Positions 10,134-20,528 of a stretch of DNA of 37,202 nt are shown piece by piece (position 1 is the first letter of the stretch; each line of letters begins with the position of its first letter). The DNA comes from Prevotellaceae bacterium (lineage in GTDB: Bacteria; Bacteroidota; Bacteroidia; Bacteroidales; Paludibacteraceae). The notes below the pieces were generated by a model. It searched no databases, was not told the DNA's origin, and worked only from the letters and a program-made list of their open reading frames with translations. The position numbers were made by a program, and so were the translations under genes. The stretch spans positions 1-37,202 of the forward strand of contig JAISJU010000033.1 of the NCBI GenBank assembly GCA_031261165.1. The letters run 5' to 3'.

Positions 10134-10832
10134 ATGCCGACCTTATATTTAATTCCCGTAACGCTTGGCGACAGCCCCATAGAGCGCGTGCTGCCTGCCG
10201 AAAACCGCAATGTGATTTTGAAAATCAAACACTTTATTGTAGAAGATATACGTTCTGCGCGGCGTTTTCTAAAAAAAACAGACCGCGACATCAATATTGA
10301 CGAACTGCATTTTTACGAGTTAAATCAGCACACCGACCCGAAAATGCTATCCGCTCTTCTCAAACCTTTGGAACAAAATCTGGATACGGGCATTATTTCC
10401 GAAGCGGGCTGCCCCGCCATTGCCGACCCGGGTGCCGATGTGGTGCGTCTGGCGCAGGAAAGGGGCTATAAGGTAGTGCCGTTGGTAGGTCCCTCGTCTA
10501 TTTTGCTCTCGCTGATGGCATCGGGTTTCAACGGACAAAACTTTGCTTTCAACGGCTATCTGCCCATTCCGCCCGCCGAAAGGGCGAAAGCACTTAAAAA
10601 ATTGGAAGTATTATCGGAAAATCAAACGCAAATTTTTATCGAAACGCCTTACCGCAACCTGAAAATGTTTGACGATATTCTCGCGCACTGCCAAGCGCAA
10701 ACCCGCCTCTGCATCGCCGCCGATATTACGCTTGATACGGAATTTATTAAGACAAAAACGATTAAAGATTGGAAAAAAGAAAAGCCTCTTATGATTGATA
10801 AGAAGCCTTGTATTTTTTTGTTGGGGAGGTAA
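10134..10832 (+). CDS. SAM-dependent tetrapyrrole-methylase-fold methyltransferase (RsmI-like)
   Basis: LYLIPVTLGDSP, ISEAGCPAIADPGADVVRLAQERGYKVVPLVGPSSILLSLMASG. Confidence 0.88.
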   Translation: MPTLYLIPVTLGDSPIERVLPAENRNVILKIKHFIVEDIRSARRFLKKTDRDINIDELHFYELNQHTDPKMLSALLKPLEQNLDTGIISEAGCPAIADPGADVVRLAQERGYKVVPLVGPSSILLSLMASGFNGQNFAFNGYLPIPPAERAKALKKLEVLSENQTQIFIETPYRNLKMFDDILAHCQAQTRLCIAADITLDTEFIKTKTIKDWKKEKPLMIDKKPCIFLLGR

Positions 10833-10839
10833 ATTAAGT

Positions 10840-10873
10840 AGACATTCCATTTTTTGAAAAAATGGAATGTCTA
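10840..10873. terminator. Bidirectional terminator between convergent genes
   Basis: TAGACATTCCATTTTT tg AAAAATGGAATGTCTA palindrome. Confidence 0.85.
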
Positions 10874-10883
10874 TTTTTCTTTT

Positions 10884-13325
10884 TTATAATATAAACTGCA
10901 AAGAAAACATCACCATAAACCTGTCCGCATCTTTGCGTTTGGTTTCCGTGAGCCGCCAGACAGCATCTATGCGTATAAACTTAAAAATATTTTCGATACC
11001 TGCCGATACTTCGGCGTAGGGTTTGCCATCGAAGGACTGCATTGCAACGGGAAAAAGCAGTTGCTTGTGCTTCCCCTTGTCCATCGCGCCGATGAGGTAA
11101 CGCGCCCCTACCACTTCGCGCCACTGCAATTTGCGAATGAGCGGTATGCGGTTGAGGAAAAAGCCCTGAAAATGGTGTTCCACACTGACAGAGGCGTAGC
11201 GGTCGCTCACAAATTCGTGGTAGTTCATCAGGTTGAAGGCGTAGATATTGTAGGAGTATGTTTCGTTGCCCTCGTGTATTTTCATCAGCGGGAAAGGCAT
11301 ATCGCCCAGCAGCCAACCGCCCTGCACGAGGTAAGACAAGTAACCAAGCGGCGGCAGCGGCAGGCGGTCGTTGATGTCGGCGTGCAGGCGCAGGTAATTG
11401 TAATTGCTGCCGGAAACGTTTTTCAATCCCGCCGTGATTTTCAGGTTGATAACCGGCGTTGTGCCACCCACGCGGAATTTCTCGTAATCGCCCATAATGG
11501 TTTTTTCGTTGCCCGCAAAGCGTGTGTTCAGGCTGATTTCCGCCATTTTGATGTGCGGAACGAGAGCCGAATCGGGTGCGTAAAACGGTACAAACTTGCT
11601 CGAGCCGATACGCGAAACCGAGAATTGCAGCGTGTTTGAAAATCCGCTGCCCCATTCCTTATCTACCTGAAAGTAAATATTATCGCGCATATTCAGTTTG
11701 GACAGATTGCGTTTGTCGAGCACGGAACTGAGGATATTATCCACGTTGAGCGCGTTCTCGTTTCTGCCCAGCATTTCGTAGTCGTGGCGGTATTGCGCCT
11801 CGATGGAAAACCGTTTGTCCTTACTGAAAAAGTACTGAAATCCGCCACCGTATTTAAAAGCGTTGTCACGGATACCGTAAGCCGTGTAGGCGTTCAGGCG
11901 CAGTTTTTTGTGCATCTTCTTGGTGGTGCGAATGCCGAGCCGGAAACGGCTGCCCTCAATCTCGTTGCTGCTATACAGGTAATAATAAGGTCCCAATTCC
12001 ACAGGTCCCAACTCCTTATAACCGAACATCAGCATTTCGGCGACATCTTTGGCGGTGCGCACAATCGGCACTTTTTTGATGGAATCGACCATCGTGTAAA
12101 TCGCCTCCTCGCGCTCATTGAGGGCAACGGGGCGAACGCTGTCCCAAAACGTTTTATCGAAACTCATCGCATTTTCTGACACCACGATTTCTTTTTTTGC
12201 CTTTTGGGGCATTTCCGCAGCGGTTTTAAATTGAAAATCTTTGTGTATAATGTTTTTGCGCCCGATTAAGCCGAGCAGTTTGCTGTCTTTCTTCTGAATA
12301 TTGAAATCGCCCCAAAACGACTCTTTGGCGGGGATATATTTGTCGCCCAACTGCCTGAAATCCTTTTCATACACAATCTCTTTCATAAAATTGACATTGG
12401 CGGTTTCCGAGAGGCGCATTTCTATTTTTGTCAATGCAAAAAGACTGTCGGCTATCCACATTTTGCCTTTGAAAGTGGGCGTTTGCGTGCGCTTGGGGCG
12501 AAAGGAAATTTCATAAATCTTCTGCCCATTGACGATGGTGCTGTCCCGCAAATAATATTTGTAATACAGCGTGCCGTAGTCATTTAGCGGCATCACAAAA
12601 TTGACATTATTGAGTACAAAAAAATTATTATACGGATTAATATCCGTGTAAAGTTTTCCGGTAAATTCGCTAATCATATCCGTTTCCATACCCGAAATTT
12701 TGGTGGCGTTGATGTACTCCGTTTCCTCGCCGTCCGCGTAGTGGTAGAAATCCGAAGACGTTTCGGTAATGAACACCGGCAAAAACGCATACGTTTCGAG
12801 CGTATCCATATAATTGTAGATGAAGTCGATTTGTTTCAGCACCTTGCTGTTCAGGTCGTAGCGTTTGATGTTTTTTAGGTCGATTTCGATTTTGCTGTAC
12901 AAGGCGCACGACCAATCGTTGAAATAGCGAGTGTCGTTTTGTTTTTTCCGTTCCGATACCTTTTTCAAAATGCTGCGCACATAACTGTCGTCAGGCATTA
13001 CGCTCACTTCGCCGAGATTGAATGTTTCTTCCCGCATAATGACCACCGTACTTTTCCCGCGAATGTTATCCACATCGAATTTTTGCAGAATGTAACCGAC
13101 AGAACTAACAACCAGCGTTTTAACCTCCTGCGTTGTTTCCAAATAAAACGAGCCGACCGCATCGGACACTGTGCCTACGTTCGTTCCCTCAAACAACACC
13201 GTAACGTAGGGCATCGCCTCGCCATTTTCGGCAGCAATGATTTTGCCCGACACTACCGTTTTTTGCGCCAATGCTTGTGTGGTCAATAATAAGGAAAATA
13301 TGAATATGCTGTAAAATTTTGTCAT
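10884..13325 (-). CDS. DUF5686 / carboxypeptidase-regulatory-like domain outer membrane protein
   Basis: Signal peptide; VVSGKIIAAENGEAMPYVTVLFEGTNVGTVSDAVGSFYLET plug-like domain; long beta-rich C-terminus ending VMFSLQFIL. Confidence 0.85.
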   Translation of the reverse strand: MTKFYSIFIFSLLLTTQALAQKTVVSGKIIAAENGEAMPYVTVLFEGTNVGTVSDAVGSFYLETTQEVKTLVVSSVGYILQKFDVDNIRGKSTVVIMREETFNLGEVSVMPDDSYVRSILKKVSERKKQNDTRYFNDWSCALYSKIEIDLKNIKRYDLNSKVLKQIDFIYNYMDTLETYAFLPVFITETSSDFYHYADGEETEYINATKISGMETDMISEFTGKLYTDINPYNNFFVLNNVNFVMPLNDYGTLYYKYYLRDSTIVNGQKIYEISFRPKRTQTPTFKGKMWIADSLFALTKIEMRLSETANVNFMKEIVYEKDFRQLGDKYIPAKESFWGDFNIQKKDSKLLGLIGRKNIIHKDFQFKTAAEMPQKAKKEIVVSENAMSFDKTFWDSVRPVALNEREEAIYTMVDSIKKVPIVRTAKDVAEMLMFGYKELGPVELGPYYYLYSSNEIEGSRFRLGIRTTKKMHKKLRLNAYTAYGIRDNAFKYGGGFQYFFSKDKRFSIEAQYRHDYEMLGRNENALNVDNILSSVLDKRNLSKLNMRDNIYFQVDKEWGSGFSNTLQFSVSRIGSSKFVPFYAPDSALVPHIKMAEISLNTRFAGNEKTIMGDYEKFRVGGTTPVINLKITAGLKNVSGSNYNYLRLHADINDRLPLPPLGYLSYLVQGGWLLGDMPFPLMKIHEGNETYSYNIYAFNLMNYHEFVSDRYASVSVEHHFQGFFLNRIPLIRKLQWREVVGARYLIGAMDKGKHKQLLFPVAMQSFDGKPYAEVSAGIENIFKFIRIDAVWRLTETKRKDADRFMVMFSLQFIL

Positions 13326-13365
13326 TCTGAAATATTTGCGTGCAAAGGTAATACTTTATTTTCTT

Positions 13366-13396
13366 TTTTGCATATAAAGAAAAATGCGTATCTTTG
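13366..13396 (+). promoter_or_regulatory. Bacteroidetes-type promoter with TATCTTTG -7 element (13389-13396)
   Basis: TTTTTG ... TATCTTTG; lies downstream of the ORF-track ATG at 13384, so the real start is probably 13414 or 13420. Confidence 0.6.
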
Positions 13397-13413
13397 CACC
13401 CGCAAAAAAAAGA

Positions 13414-13965
13414 ATGGGAATGAACATCAGCAAATACCTCCTCCGCAAGTTCGGTTGGAAAATAAAATTCAGTATTCCACAAATACCCGATAAATGCGTA
13501 CTTTGCCTCGCTCCGCACACAAGCAACTGGGATTTTATTCTCGGAAAACTTGCCTATTGGTCGTTAGGCAGAAAAGGACACTTCCTTATCAAAAAATCTT
13601 GGACAGTTTTCCCCCTCTCGCTTATTTTCAAGCCGATGGGCGCCATTCCGGTGGATAGAAAGAATAAATCCTCGCTCACCGAGCAAGTGGTAGAAATGTT
13701 TCACCGCTACAAGAAACTGAACGTAGCCATCACGCCCGAAGGCACGCGCAAACGCAACCCCAAGTGGAAACGCGGTTTCTACTTCATCGCCCAAGCCGCC
13801 AAAGTGCCCATCGTGCTGGCAAGTTTGGACTACCAACTGAAAACCATCAATCTGGGAAAAATCCTTGTGCCAAGCGGCAATGTGGATAGTGATATGCAAG
13901 AAATTCAGAGGTTTTATAAAAGCGTGCGGGCAAAAAATCCCCATAATTTTGCGATAGGAAACTAA
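13414..13965 (+). CDS. 1-acyl-sn-glycerol-3-phosphate acyltransferase-like protein (start refined to 13414 or 13420)
   Basis: APHTSNWDFILGK (HX4D-like), GAIPVDR, ITPEGTRKRNPKWKRGFYFIA. Confidence 0.85.
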   Translation: MGMNISKYLLRKFGWKIKFSIPQIPDKCVLCLAPHTSNWDFILGKLAYWSLGRKGHFLIKKSWTVFPLSLIFKPMGAIPVDRKNKSSLTEQVVEMFHRYKKLNVAITPEGTRKRNPKWKRGFYFIAQAAKVPIVLASLDYQLKTINLGKILVPSGNVDSDMQEIQRFYKSVRAKNPHNFAIGN

Positions 13966-13993
13966 ACTCTAAAATCTATAAATCTAAATAAAA

Positions 13994-15616
13994 ATGAGTA
14001 CAAAAAGTGCATTACAAATTGCTCGCGCAACTTACCAACCCAAGTTGCCTAACGCTTTGCTGCACGGCGCAGTAAAAGCCGTTGAGGGCAAAGCCACCGA
14101 GTCCGTTGCCGACCAGGCGGACATCAAAAAACTGTTTCCGAACACCTACGGAATGCCCATCATTACCTTTGAGGCAAGCGAAAAACACGCCAATCAGGCT
14201 ATCAACGTGGGCGTAATCCTTTCGGGCGGACAGGCGCCGGGCGGACACAACGTCATCAGCGGTTTGTTCGACGGATTGAAATCGCTCAACGAAAACAACA
14301 AACTCTACGGTTTCCTCAGCGGTCCCGGCGGATTGGTTGACCACAAATACATCGAACTGACCGTCAACATCATTGACGAATACCGCAACACCGGCGGTTT
14401 CGACATCATCGGCTCGGGGCGCACGAAACTCGAAGAAACCGCGCAATTCGACAAAGGCGTGGAAATCTGCAACAAACTCGGCATCAAAGCCGTTGTGATT
14501 ATTGGCGGAGACGACTCGAACACCAACGCTTGCGTGCTGGCTGAATATTATCTGCAAAAGCAAACCGGCATTCAGGTTATCGGCTGCCCCAAAACCATTG
14601 ACGGCGACCTGAAAAACGAAGTGATTGAAACTTCTTTTGGTTTCGACACCGCTTGCAAAGTCTATTCCGAAGTCATCGGCAATATTATGCGCGATGCCAA
14701 TTCCGCAAAAAAATATTGGCACTTCATCAAACTGATGGGACGCTCGGCATCGCATATCGGACTTGAATGCGCCTTGCAAACCCAACCCAACGTTACCATT
14801 ATTTCTGAAGAAGTAGAGGCTAAAAAGCAAACCCTCAGCGAAGTAGTGAACGGCGTTGCCGATGTGGTAGCCGCCCGCGCTGCTAACGGCGACAATTTCG
14901 GCGTGGTGCTTATCCCCGAAGGTTTGGTGGAATTTATCCCCGAAGTAAAAATATTGATTTCCGAGTTAAATGATTTGCTTTCGCACGAAACAGACGTACA
15001 AAAAGCATTGAAAGGCTTGACCGCCCCAAGTGCCGCCGTATATGCAAGTTTGCCCGATGCCATCGCCAAGCAACTTACGCTCGACCGCGACCCGCACGGC
15101 AACGTACAAGTGTCGCTCATCGAAACCGAAAAACTGCTTATCGAAATGGTAGGCAAGGAACTGAAACGCCGCAAAGACGCAGGCGCGTACAAAGGCAAAT
15201 TCAGCGGTTTGGCACACTTCTTCGGCTACGAAGGACGCTGCGCCGCACCCTCGAATTTCGATGCAGATTATTGCTACTCGCTCGGCGTGAATGCCGCCCA
15301 ACTCATCGGCGCAGGCAAAACAGGCTATATGTCGTCAATCCGCAACACCACCGCAGCCGCAGCCGAATGGATTGCAGGCGGCGTACCCGTTACGATGATG
15401 ATGAATATGGAAAAACGTCACGGACAGATGAAACCCGTTATCCAAAAAGCCCTCGTGCGTTTAGACGGCGCACCTTTCAAAAAACTCGCCGCCAACCGCG
15501 AAGAGTGGGCAAAAACAACGGCTTATGTTTATCCGGGTCCCATTCAATATTTCGGTCCCACCGAAGTTTGCGACCAACCGACAAAAACTTTGCTGCTGGA
15601 ACAAGAAGGAAAATAA
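13994..15616 (+). CDS. pfp: Diphosphate--fructose-6-phosphate 1-phosphotransferase (PPi-dependent PFK)
   Basis: [66 protein letters not shown]. Confidence 0.95.
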   Translation: MSTKSALQIARATYQPKLPNALLHGAVKAVEGKATESVADQADIKKLFPNTYGMPIITFEASEKHANQAINVGVILSGGQAPGGHNVISGLFDGLKSLNENNKLYGFLSGPGGLVDHKYIELTVNIIDEYRNTGGFDIIGSGRTKLEETAQFDKGVEICNKLGIKAVVIIGGDDSNTNACVLAEYYLQKQTGIQVIGCPKTIDGDLKNEVIETSFGFDTACKVYSEVIGNIMRDANSAKKYWHFIKLMGRSASHIGLECALQTQPNVTIISEEVEAKKQTLSEVVNGVADVVAARAANGDNFGVVLIPEGLVEFIPEVKILISELNDLLSHETDVQKALKGLTAPSAAVYASLPDAIAKQLTLDRDPHGNVQVSLIETEKLLIEMVGKELKRRKDAGAYKGKFSGLAHFFGYEGRCAAPSNFDADYCYSLGVNAAQLIGAGKTGYMSSIRNTTAAAAEWIAGGVPVTMMMNMEKRHGQMKPVIQKALVRLDGAPFKKLAANREEWAKTTAYVYPGPIQYFGPTEVCDQPTKTLLLEQEGK

Positions 15617-15644
15617 ATCTTGTTTTTAGATAAATGAACTTTTC

Positions 15645-15675
15645 CAAAGTCTTGGACTTTGGAAAAGTTTGTTTT
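15645..15675 (+). terminator. Stem-loop terminator downstream of pfp
   Basis: CTTTTCCAAAGTC ttg GACTTTGGAAAAG followed by T-rich sequence. Confidence 0.75.
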
Positions 15676-15735
15676 TTTATTTACATTACAAAAATTATAT
15701 CTACCTTTGCCCCATCAAAAAAAAACAAAAAAAAT

Positions 15736-15990
15736 ATGTGTGTTGCAATAAAAATATATCCCAAAACATTATATTTCTCATATATTTATCTTTTTTCTAT
15801 GCAAAAGGCTTTCCGACCGGAAAGACACTTGTATGTTTCTATGCAAAGCACTTTCCGACCGGAAACAGACTTTTATGTTTCTATGCAAACCGCTTTTCGA
15901 CCGGAAACAGACTTGTATGTTCCTATGCAAAGCACTTTCCGACCGAAAACAGACTTGCAAGTAAATATGCAAATAATATTCACACCTTAA
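15736..15990 (+). CDS. Possible small repeat protein or leader ORF containing MQ(S/T)xFRPExxLYVS repeats
   Basis: ATG downstream of TACCTTTG (15702-15709); 42-bp repeats keep the frame open; translation unproven. Confidence 0.3.
   Translation: MCVAIKIYPKTLYFSYIYLFSMQKAFRPERHLYVSMQSTFRPETDFYVSMQTAFRPETDLYVPMQSTFRPKTDLQVNMQIIFTP
15798..15990 (+). repeat. Tandem 42-bp repeat, four full copies plus a degenerate one
   Basis: tatgcaaaGCACTTTCCGACCGGAAACAGACTTgtatgtttc units read directly. Confidence 0.9.
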
Positions 15991-16003
15991 AACCTTTTTC
16001 ACT

Positions 16004-16732
16004 ATGAACAAGACAATGATTAGATTTGATTACGCACAGTTGCGCAACGAAACGCACGTGGAGTATCACAGCGAGTTCATCGCTGCGGCTACGAAATTCA
16101 ACCCCGACAACCTCATCTTCAACCCTGTGTACAAAACCTACACAGCGGCACACGAGGCTGAAACCAACCTGCTCGACGAGATGCGCAAAAGCGTCTACAC
16201 CGACCTCATCACGGCACAAGACGAGAAACGCGATGAAGTATTTCGCGGTTTCCACCTCACTGTGCAGGCAAACACGCACCACTTTGAGCAAGACAAGCGC
16301 GAGAGGGGCATACGCCTCGCCATCGTCTTCAAAAACTACGGCAACATCGCCAAAAAAACCTTTGATGCCGAAACCGCTGCCATAGACGACCTGCTGCGCG
16401 AACTCAAAAAAACGCCCTTCCTCAACGACATTCAAAATCTCAAACTCGACGACTGGGTCAACCAACTCCAATATGAGAACGAGCAATTCAAACGCCTGAT
16501 GGAAGCGCGTTACGAAGAGAGCGGCAACCGCCCCAACGACAATATGCGACACCTGCGCGGTGAAACCGACCACGCCTTCCGCGCCCTGCTCAACGTGCTT
16601 GACGTCTTCATCTTGCTCAACCAAGACACCGGCTATCCGCTCTTGGCAGACAACGTCAACGCCATCGCCGAACGTTACAAAAACATACTCGCGCAAGAGG
16701 CGGGAATGCGCAAACCGAAAAAAACCAACTAA
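16004..16732 (+). CDS. DUF6261-like protein
   Basis: Overall pattern (FDYAQLRNETHVEYHSEFI ... YGNIAKKTFDAETAAIDDLLRELK ... MRHLRGETDHAFRALLNVLDVF). Confidence 0.6.
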   Translation: MNKTMIRFDYAQLRNETHVEYHSEFIAAATKFNPDNLIFNPVYKTYTAAHEAETNLLDEMRKSVYTDLITAQDEKRDEVFRGFHLTVQANTHHFEQDKRERGIRLAIVFKNYGNIAKKTFDAETAAIDDLLRELKKTPFLNDIQNLKLDDWVNQLQYENEQFKRLMEARYEESGNRPNDNMRHLRGETDHAFRALLNVLDVFILLNQDTGYPLLADNVNAIAERYKNILAQEAGMRKPKKTN

Positions 16733-16765
16733 CTATTTATATTATTAATTTCAAATTTTTATTTT

Positions 16766-18370
16766 ATGAAAAAACTTTTTTTAAGCATTGGATTCATTGC
16801 CTGCGCAACATTAATAATTGCGCAAAACGCGCCGAAAGTAACGGCAAAATGGGAAACAACGTTCAATAAGAACATCAGTCTTTACGACAGATATTTAGGC
16901 GAAGACGAATCTTCTTATTATTTTTTGGTAAAAATAAAACTAAACAAATGGACAGCAGGCTACAGAGTAGAAAAATATGACAAAACAACACTGAAACCGA
17001 CTGAATCAAAAACATTTGAGCAAGAAATGAAAATCGAAAAAGTGTATCAAGTAGGAAATGAAACCTATGCTTATATTTACGACAATATAGGTATTTTCGA
17101 CTCGCCCGACAAGAAAACGGCTTATGAATTTTACAAATTCAACAAAAGTAAAATGCTCTTTGAAAAAATAACGCAACAATTTGCAGGCGTTAAGTTTGAA
17201 AACTTTGGCGGTTTGCGCCTATCGCCCGACCAATCTAAACTTTTATTTGTATTCCGAGAAGCCGCCAAAAAGAAAGATACCGATGACAGTTATCAACTGC
17301 TGATGGTTGATAATCAACTGCAAAAGATATGGGAAAAGAAAACAACCTCGCCAACTTTCGCCGATATTACAGTAGATAACGAGGGTAATCTGTATACTGC
17401 ATACAAAAAATACAGCGACAAAAAGAATTATAATTACATTCTTGCGAAATATTCTGCCAATGGCAGCGAAAAACGCTTTACAGTGAATATGAATGATTAT
17501 CTTTATCAGGACTGCCACCTGATAGCCTCTGCCGACAATCATTTGCTCGTGTTGGGCTATTTTTCGCATAAGACGGACAATAACAAAACAGGCGGTTGTT
17601 TTTTTGCAATGAACGATGATTTCAGTAAAGCAGAAAACATTACTTTTCAGGACATTCCTTTGGACATATTGACTTTGCACGATAAGAAAAAACTGCCGGA
17701 ACGTTATGATGATTACGAATTTAACGAGCCGCTGTATGGTGAAAACGGCGATGTTGTCATTTGTTCGGAAGTTAATTCATTAAAAGAGAGAACACATACA
17801 GATATTCGTTGGTCTAACAATGTAGGTGGTTCAAGTGCTTTTCAAAATGAAAGATTAGGCTATTCGACTATGACAACTAAAACTACCCAATCCGTTAGAC
17901 ACTATTTTCGAGATGTGTATGTGTTCAAAATCAGCGGAAATAAATTATTATATATGAAACGAGTACCCAAAGACCAAAGCGCATCGGAAACAAATAAAAT
18001 AGAAGGTCTCCCTAATATCAGCGATAAAATGAGTTACGAAGTATTTCTTTCGGGCGATAATGTAGTGCTGATTTTTACAGACGACAAAAAGAATATGAAG
18101 ACCAATGAAAATTCCAAAGAAATTGAAAATATTTTTGCAGGTTCCGCATTCTCGCCGCTATATAAATACGGAACTTTGGTAAGCGTAACTTTGGACAAAG
18201 ACGGCAAACAAACAAAGCAGACGGTAGATATAAGCGCAGTGAGAAAAGATAATTTGGAACCCGAAATATTGAATTGTGTTCATTTGGGCAACAATCAAGC
18301 AATTATTACTGCCCGTACTGAAAAACTTACACTTACTGATTGTAAAATAGGAGTGATTAGCATAGAATAA
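16766..18370 (+). CDS. Secreted/periplasmic protein of unknown function
   Basis: Signal peptide MKKLFLSIGFIACATLIIAQ; 534 aa intact ORF. Confidence 0.8.
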   Translation: MKKLFLSIGFIACATLIIAQNAPKVTAKWETTFNKNISLYDRYLGEDESSYYFLVKIKLNKWTAGYRVEKYDKTTLKPTESKTFEQEMKIEKVYQVGNETYAYIYDNIGIFDSPDKKTAYEFYKFNKSKMLFEKITQQFAGVKFENFGGLRLSPDQSKLLFVFREAAKKKDTDDSYQLLMVDNQLQKIWEKKTTSPTFADITVDNEGNLYTAYKKYSDKKNYNYILAKYSANGSEKRFTVNMNDYLYQDCHLIASADNHLLVLGYFSHKTDNNKTGGCFFAMNDDFSKAENITFQDIPLDILTLHDKKKLPERYDDYEFNEPLYGENGDVVICSEVNSLKERTHTDIRWSNNVGGSSAFQNERLGYSTMTTKTTQSVRHYFRDVYVFKISGNKLLYMKRVPKDQSASETNKIEGLPNISDKMSYEVFLSGDNVVLIFTDDKKNMKTNENSKEIENIFAGSAFSPLYKYGTLVSVTLDKDGKQTKQTVDISAVRKDNLEPEILNCVHLGNNQAIITARTEKLTLTDCKIGVISIE

Positions 18371-18386
18371 TCGTTTAAAAAACACA

Positions 18387-18414
18387 CAGGGGCGGAAAAA
18401 AATTTCCGCCCCTG
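18387..18414. terminator. Bidirectional terminator
   Basis: CAGGGGCGGAAA aaaa TTTCCGCCCCTG perfect 12-bp stem between convergent genes. Confidence 0.85.
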
Positions 18415-18434
18415 CATTTTTTATTGAAGTTTTA

Positions 18435-19433
18435 TTACTCCTGATTCAAAGTTACCCTTTTGAAAGCAACACAAGTCAAATGTTTTTTAGCAAGCAGTTC
18501 TTTTACGGTAATTTTACCTGCATCTTCGCCACCGCCTTCATACTTTTGTTCTACAAGCGTATATTCTTTAAAAAACTTAGCCAAACGACCTGCGGCAATA
18601 GCATTCACTTTTTGTTCCGGCAAACTTGCAGATTTTTCTGCTGCAACCGTTGTCTTTATTTCGCGTGCCTTTGCAGCCGTTTCTTCTGTAATCCAACCTT
18701 TTGCCATATTTGATTCAATATGGTCTTCGCTATCAACGTGTGCAGGATTGATACCTGCTTTTTTCAGCGCAACCTCAACTTCTTTTGCAACAAGTTCTGC
18801 TTTGGTTTTTTCGATAGCCACTGCCAACTCGTTGTCTTTTACATTTTGAGGAACAGCACTTTCATCAATAGCCACAGGCGACATTGCTGCAATATGCAGT
18901 GCTATACCGTGGATTGTTTCATAGTCGGCATCTTTTTCGGCAAAAGCAACGATAGTAGCCAATTTATTGCCCGAATGAATGTAAGACGTTACCGTAGCAC
19001 CCTTTACAAATTCGTAGTAATCGAGTTCCATTTTCTCGCCCGTTACGCCTGAGCGTTCGGTTACGAGGTCTGCAATCGTGCGACCGTCTACCGTGAGGGC
19101 TTTCAAAGCCGCCAGGTCAGCCGGTTTTTGTGCGATAGCCAAGTCAAGAATTTGTTTCGTCAGCCCGATAAAGTCTGCATTTTTAGCCACAAAGTCCGTT
19201 TCGCACTTCAATGCCAACACGGCTGCGAAATCGCCTTCGGCTGCTGCCAATACGCAACCTTCCGAAGCCTCGCGGTCGCTGCGTTTAGCGGCGATGGCTT
19301 GACCTTTTTTGCGGATAGTTTCGATGGCTTTTTCCAAGTCGCCGTTACTTTCATTCAAAGCATTTTTGCAGTCCATCATACCCGCGCCCGTCATCGTGCG
19401 CAATTTGCTGATTTCTGCCATTGTTACTGCCAT
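18435..19433 (-). CDS. tsf: Elongation factor Ts
   Basis: EISKLRTMTGAGMMDCKNALNESNGDLEKAIETIRKKG. Confidence 0.97.
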   Translation of the reverse strand: MAVTMAEISKLRTMTGAGMMDCKNALNESNGDLEKAIETIRKKGQAIAAKRSDREASEGCVLAAAEGDFAAVLALKCETDFVAKNADFIGLTKQILDLAIAQKPADLAALKALTVDGRTIADLVTERSGVTGEKMELDYYEFVKGATVTSYIHSGNKLATIVAFAEKDADYETIHGIALHIAAMSPVAIDESAVPQNVKDNELAVAIEKTKAELVAKEVEVALKKAGINPAHVDSEDHIESNMAKGWITEETAAKAREIKTTVAAEKSASLPEQKVNAIAAGRLAKFFKEYTLVEQKYEGGGEDAGKITVKELLAKKHLTCVAFKRVTLNQE

Positions 19434-19454
19434 AATTCTGTTTCCTTTCTTAAA

Positions 19455-20312
19455 TTATTTTTCGTCTTCGTTGTTAGTTAAAAATTTTGCTGCCACGTTA
19501 GCATTCAAAGCCTGTTCATCTTCTTTCTGCACACGTTCTTTTTTGGCAGGGCGGGCAGCGCGGCGTTGCTCTTTTTTGGGCGCATCTTCGTCTGCTGTTG
19601 CAGATTCTGCCTCTGTGCGTTCTATTTTGCGTTCCTGCAAACCTTCTTCGATAGCCTCTACAACTCTGCCGAGAATGATTTCCACCGATTTGGTAGCGTC
19701 ATCGTTGGCAGGAATTACGAAATCTATGTTCGAGGGGTCGGAGTTCGTATCCACCATTGCAAACACGGGTATTCCCAAGCGGTTAGCCTCGCGCACGGCA
19801 ATGTGTTCTTTCATCACATCAACAATGAAAAGTGCTGACGGCAAGCGGGTAAGATCGGCAATAGAGCCGAGAACTTTTTCCAATTTTTCGCGTTGGCGCG
19901 ACACTTGCAATTTTTCGCGTTTCGAGAGGTTGTCAAACGTACCGTCTTTAATCATTTTGTCGATGGTCGTCATTTTTTTCACAGCCTTGCGAATAGTGGG
20001 GAAGTTGGTAAGCATACCGCCCGCCCAGCGTTCTGTGATGTAAGGCATACCCACTTGTTGCGCTTTGCCTGCAACGATGTCTTTTGCCTGTTTTTTGGTG
20101 GCTACGAAAAGGATTTTTCTGCCCGATTTGGCGATGGATTTTGCTGCTGCTGCTGCCTCTTCGAGTTTTACAGCCGTTTTGTGCAAGTCAATCACGTGGA
20201 TACCGTTGCGTTCCATAAAGATGTACGGAGCCATTGCCGGATTCCATTTACGTTTCAGGTGTCCGAAGTGAACGCCTGCTTCTAATAATTCTTCAAAAGA
20301 AATTTGAGCCAT
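19455..20312 (-). CDS. rpsB: 30S ribosomal protein S2 (start refined to MAQISFEELLEAGVHFGH)
   Basis: VHFGHLKRKWNPAMAPYIFMERNGIHVIDLHKT. Confidence 0.97.
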   Translation of the reverse strand: MAQISFEELLEAGVHFGHLKRKWNPAMAPYIFMERNGIHVIDLHKTAVKLEEAAAAAKSIAKSGRKILFVATKKQAKDIVAGKAQQVGMPYITERWAGGMLTNFPTIRKAVKKMTTIDKMIKDGTFDNLSKREKLQVSRQREKLEKVLGSIADLTRLPSALFIVDVMKEHIAVREANRLGIPVFAMVDTNSDPSNIDFVIPANDDATKSVEIILGRVVEAIEEGLQERKIERTEAESATADEDAPKKEQRRAARPAKKERVQKEDEQALNANVAAKFLTNNEDEK

Positions 20313-20381
20313 TTTTTTTAATTTGATTTTTAATTGTTTACATTCTGTTTTATCAACCCGCAAGTAGTCCGTTCTTCTGTT

Positions 20382-20517
20382 AAACGTAACACATTTCCAA
20401 AAACGTGTTACGTTTGTCTCGAAATCTTGCGAATTTAGATACTAAACCTTTATTTAATTGTAAATGGCAAATTGTTAATTATTAATATGTAATTTACAAT
20501 TAACAATTTACCATTTA
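20382..20517. repeat. Two hairpins between rpsB and rpsI
   Basis: AAACGTAACAC(20382-20392)/GTGTTACGTTT(20405-20415), perfect; TAAATGGCAAATTGTTAATT(20461-20480)/AATTAACAATTTACCATTTA(20498-20517), one mismatch. Confidence 0.8.
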
Positions 20518-20528
20518 TAATTAAAATA

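Noticed and set aside
10981-11655. 224-aa ORF in another minus frame of the DUF5686 gene
   Set aside because: Arg/Gly/Pro-rich shadow ORF within a well-supported CDS
13384-13413. ORF-track start of the acyltransferase
   Set aside because: The TATCTTTG -7 element lies after this ATG, so transcription likely starts downstream; 13414 or 13420 preferred
14012-14830. 272-aa minus ORF antisense to pfp
   Set aside because: Shadow ORF opposite a strongly supported PPi-PFK
15798-15990. 42-bp repeats as CRISPR
   Set aside because: Units are fully repetitive tandem copies without unique spacers; no cas genes
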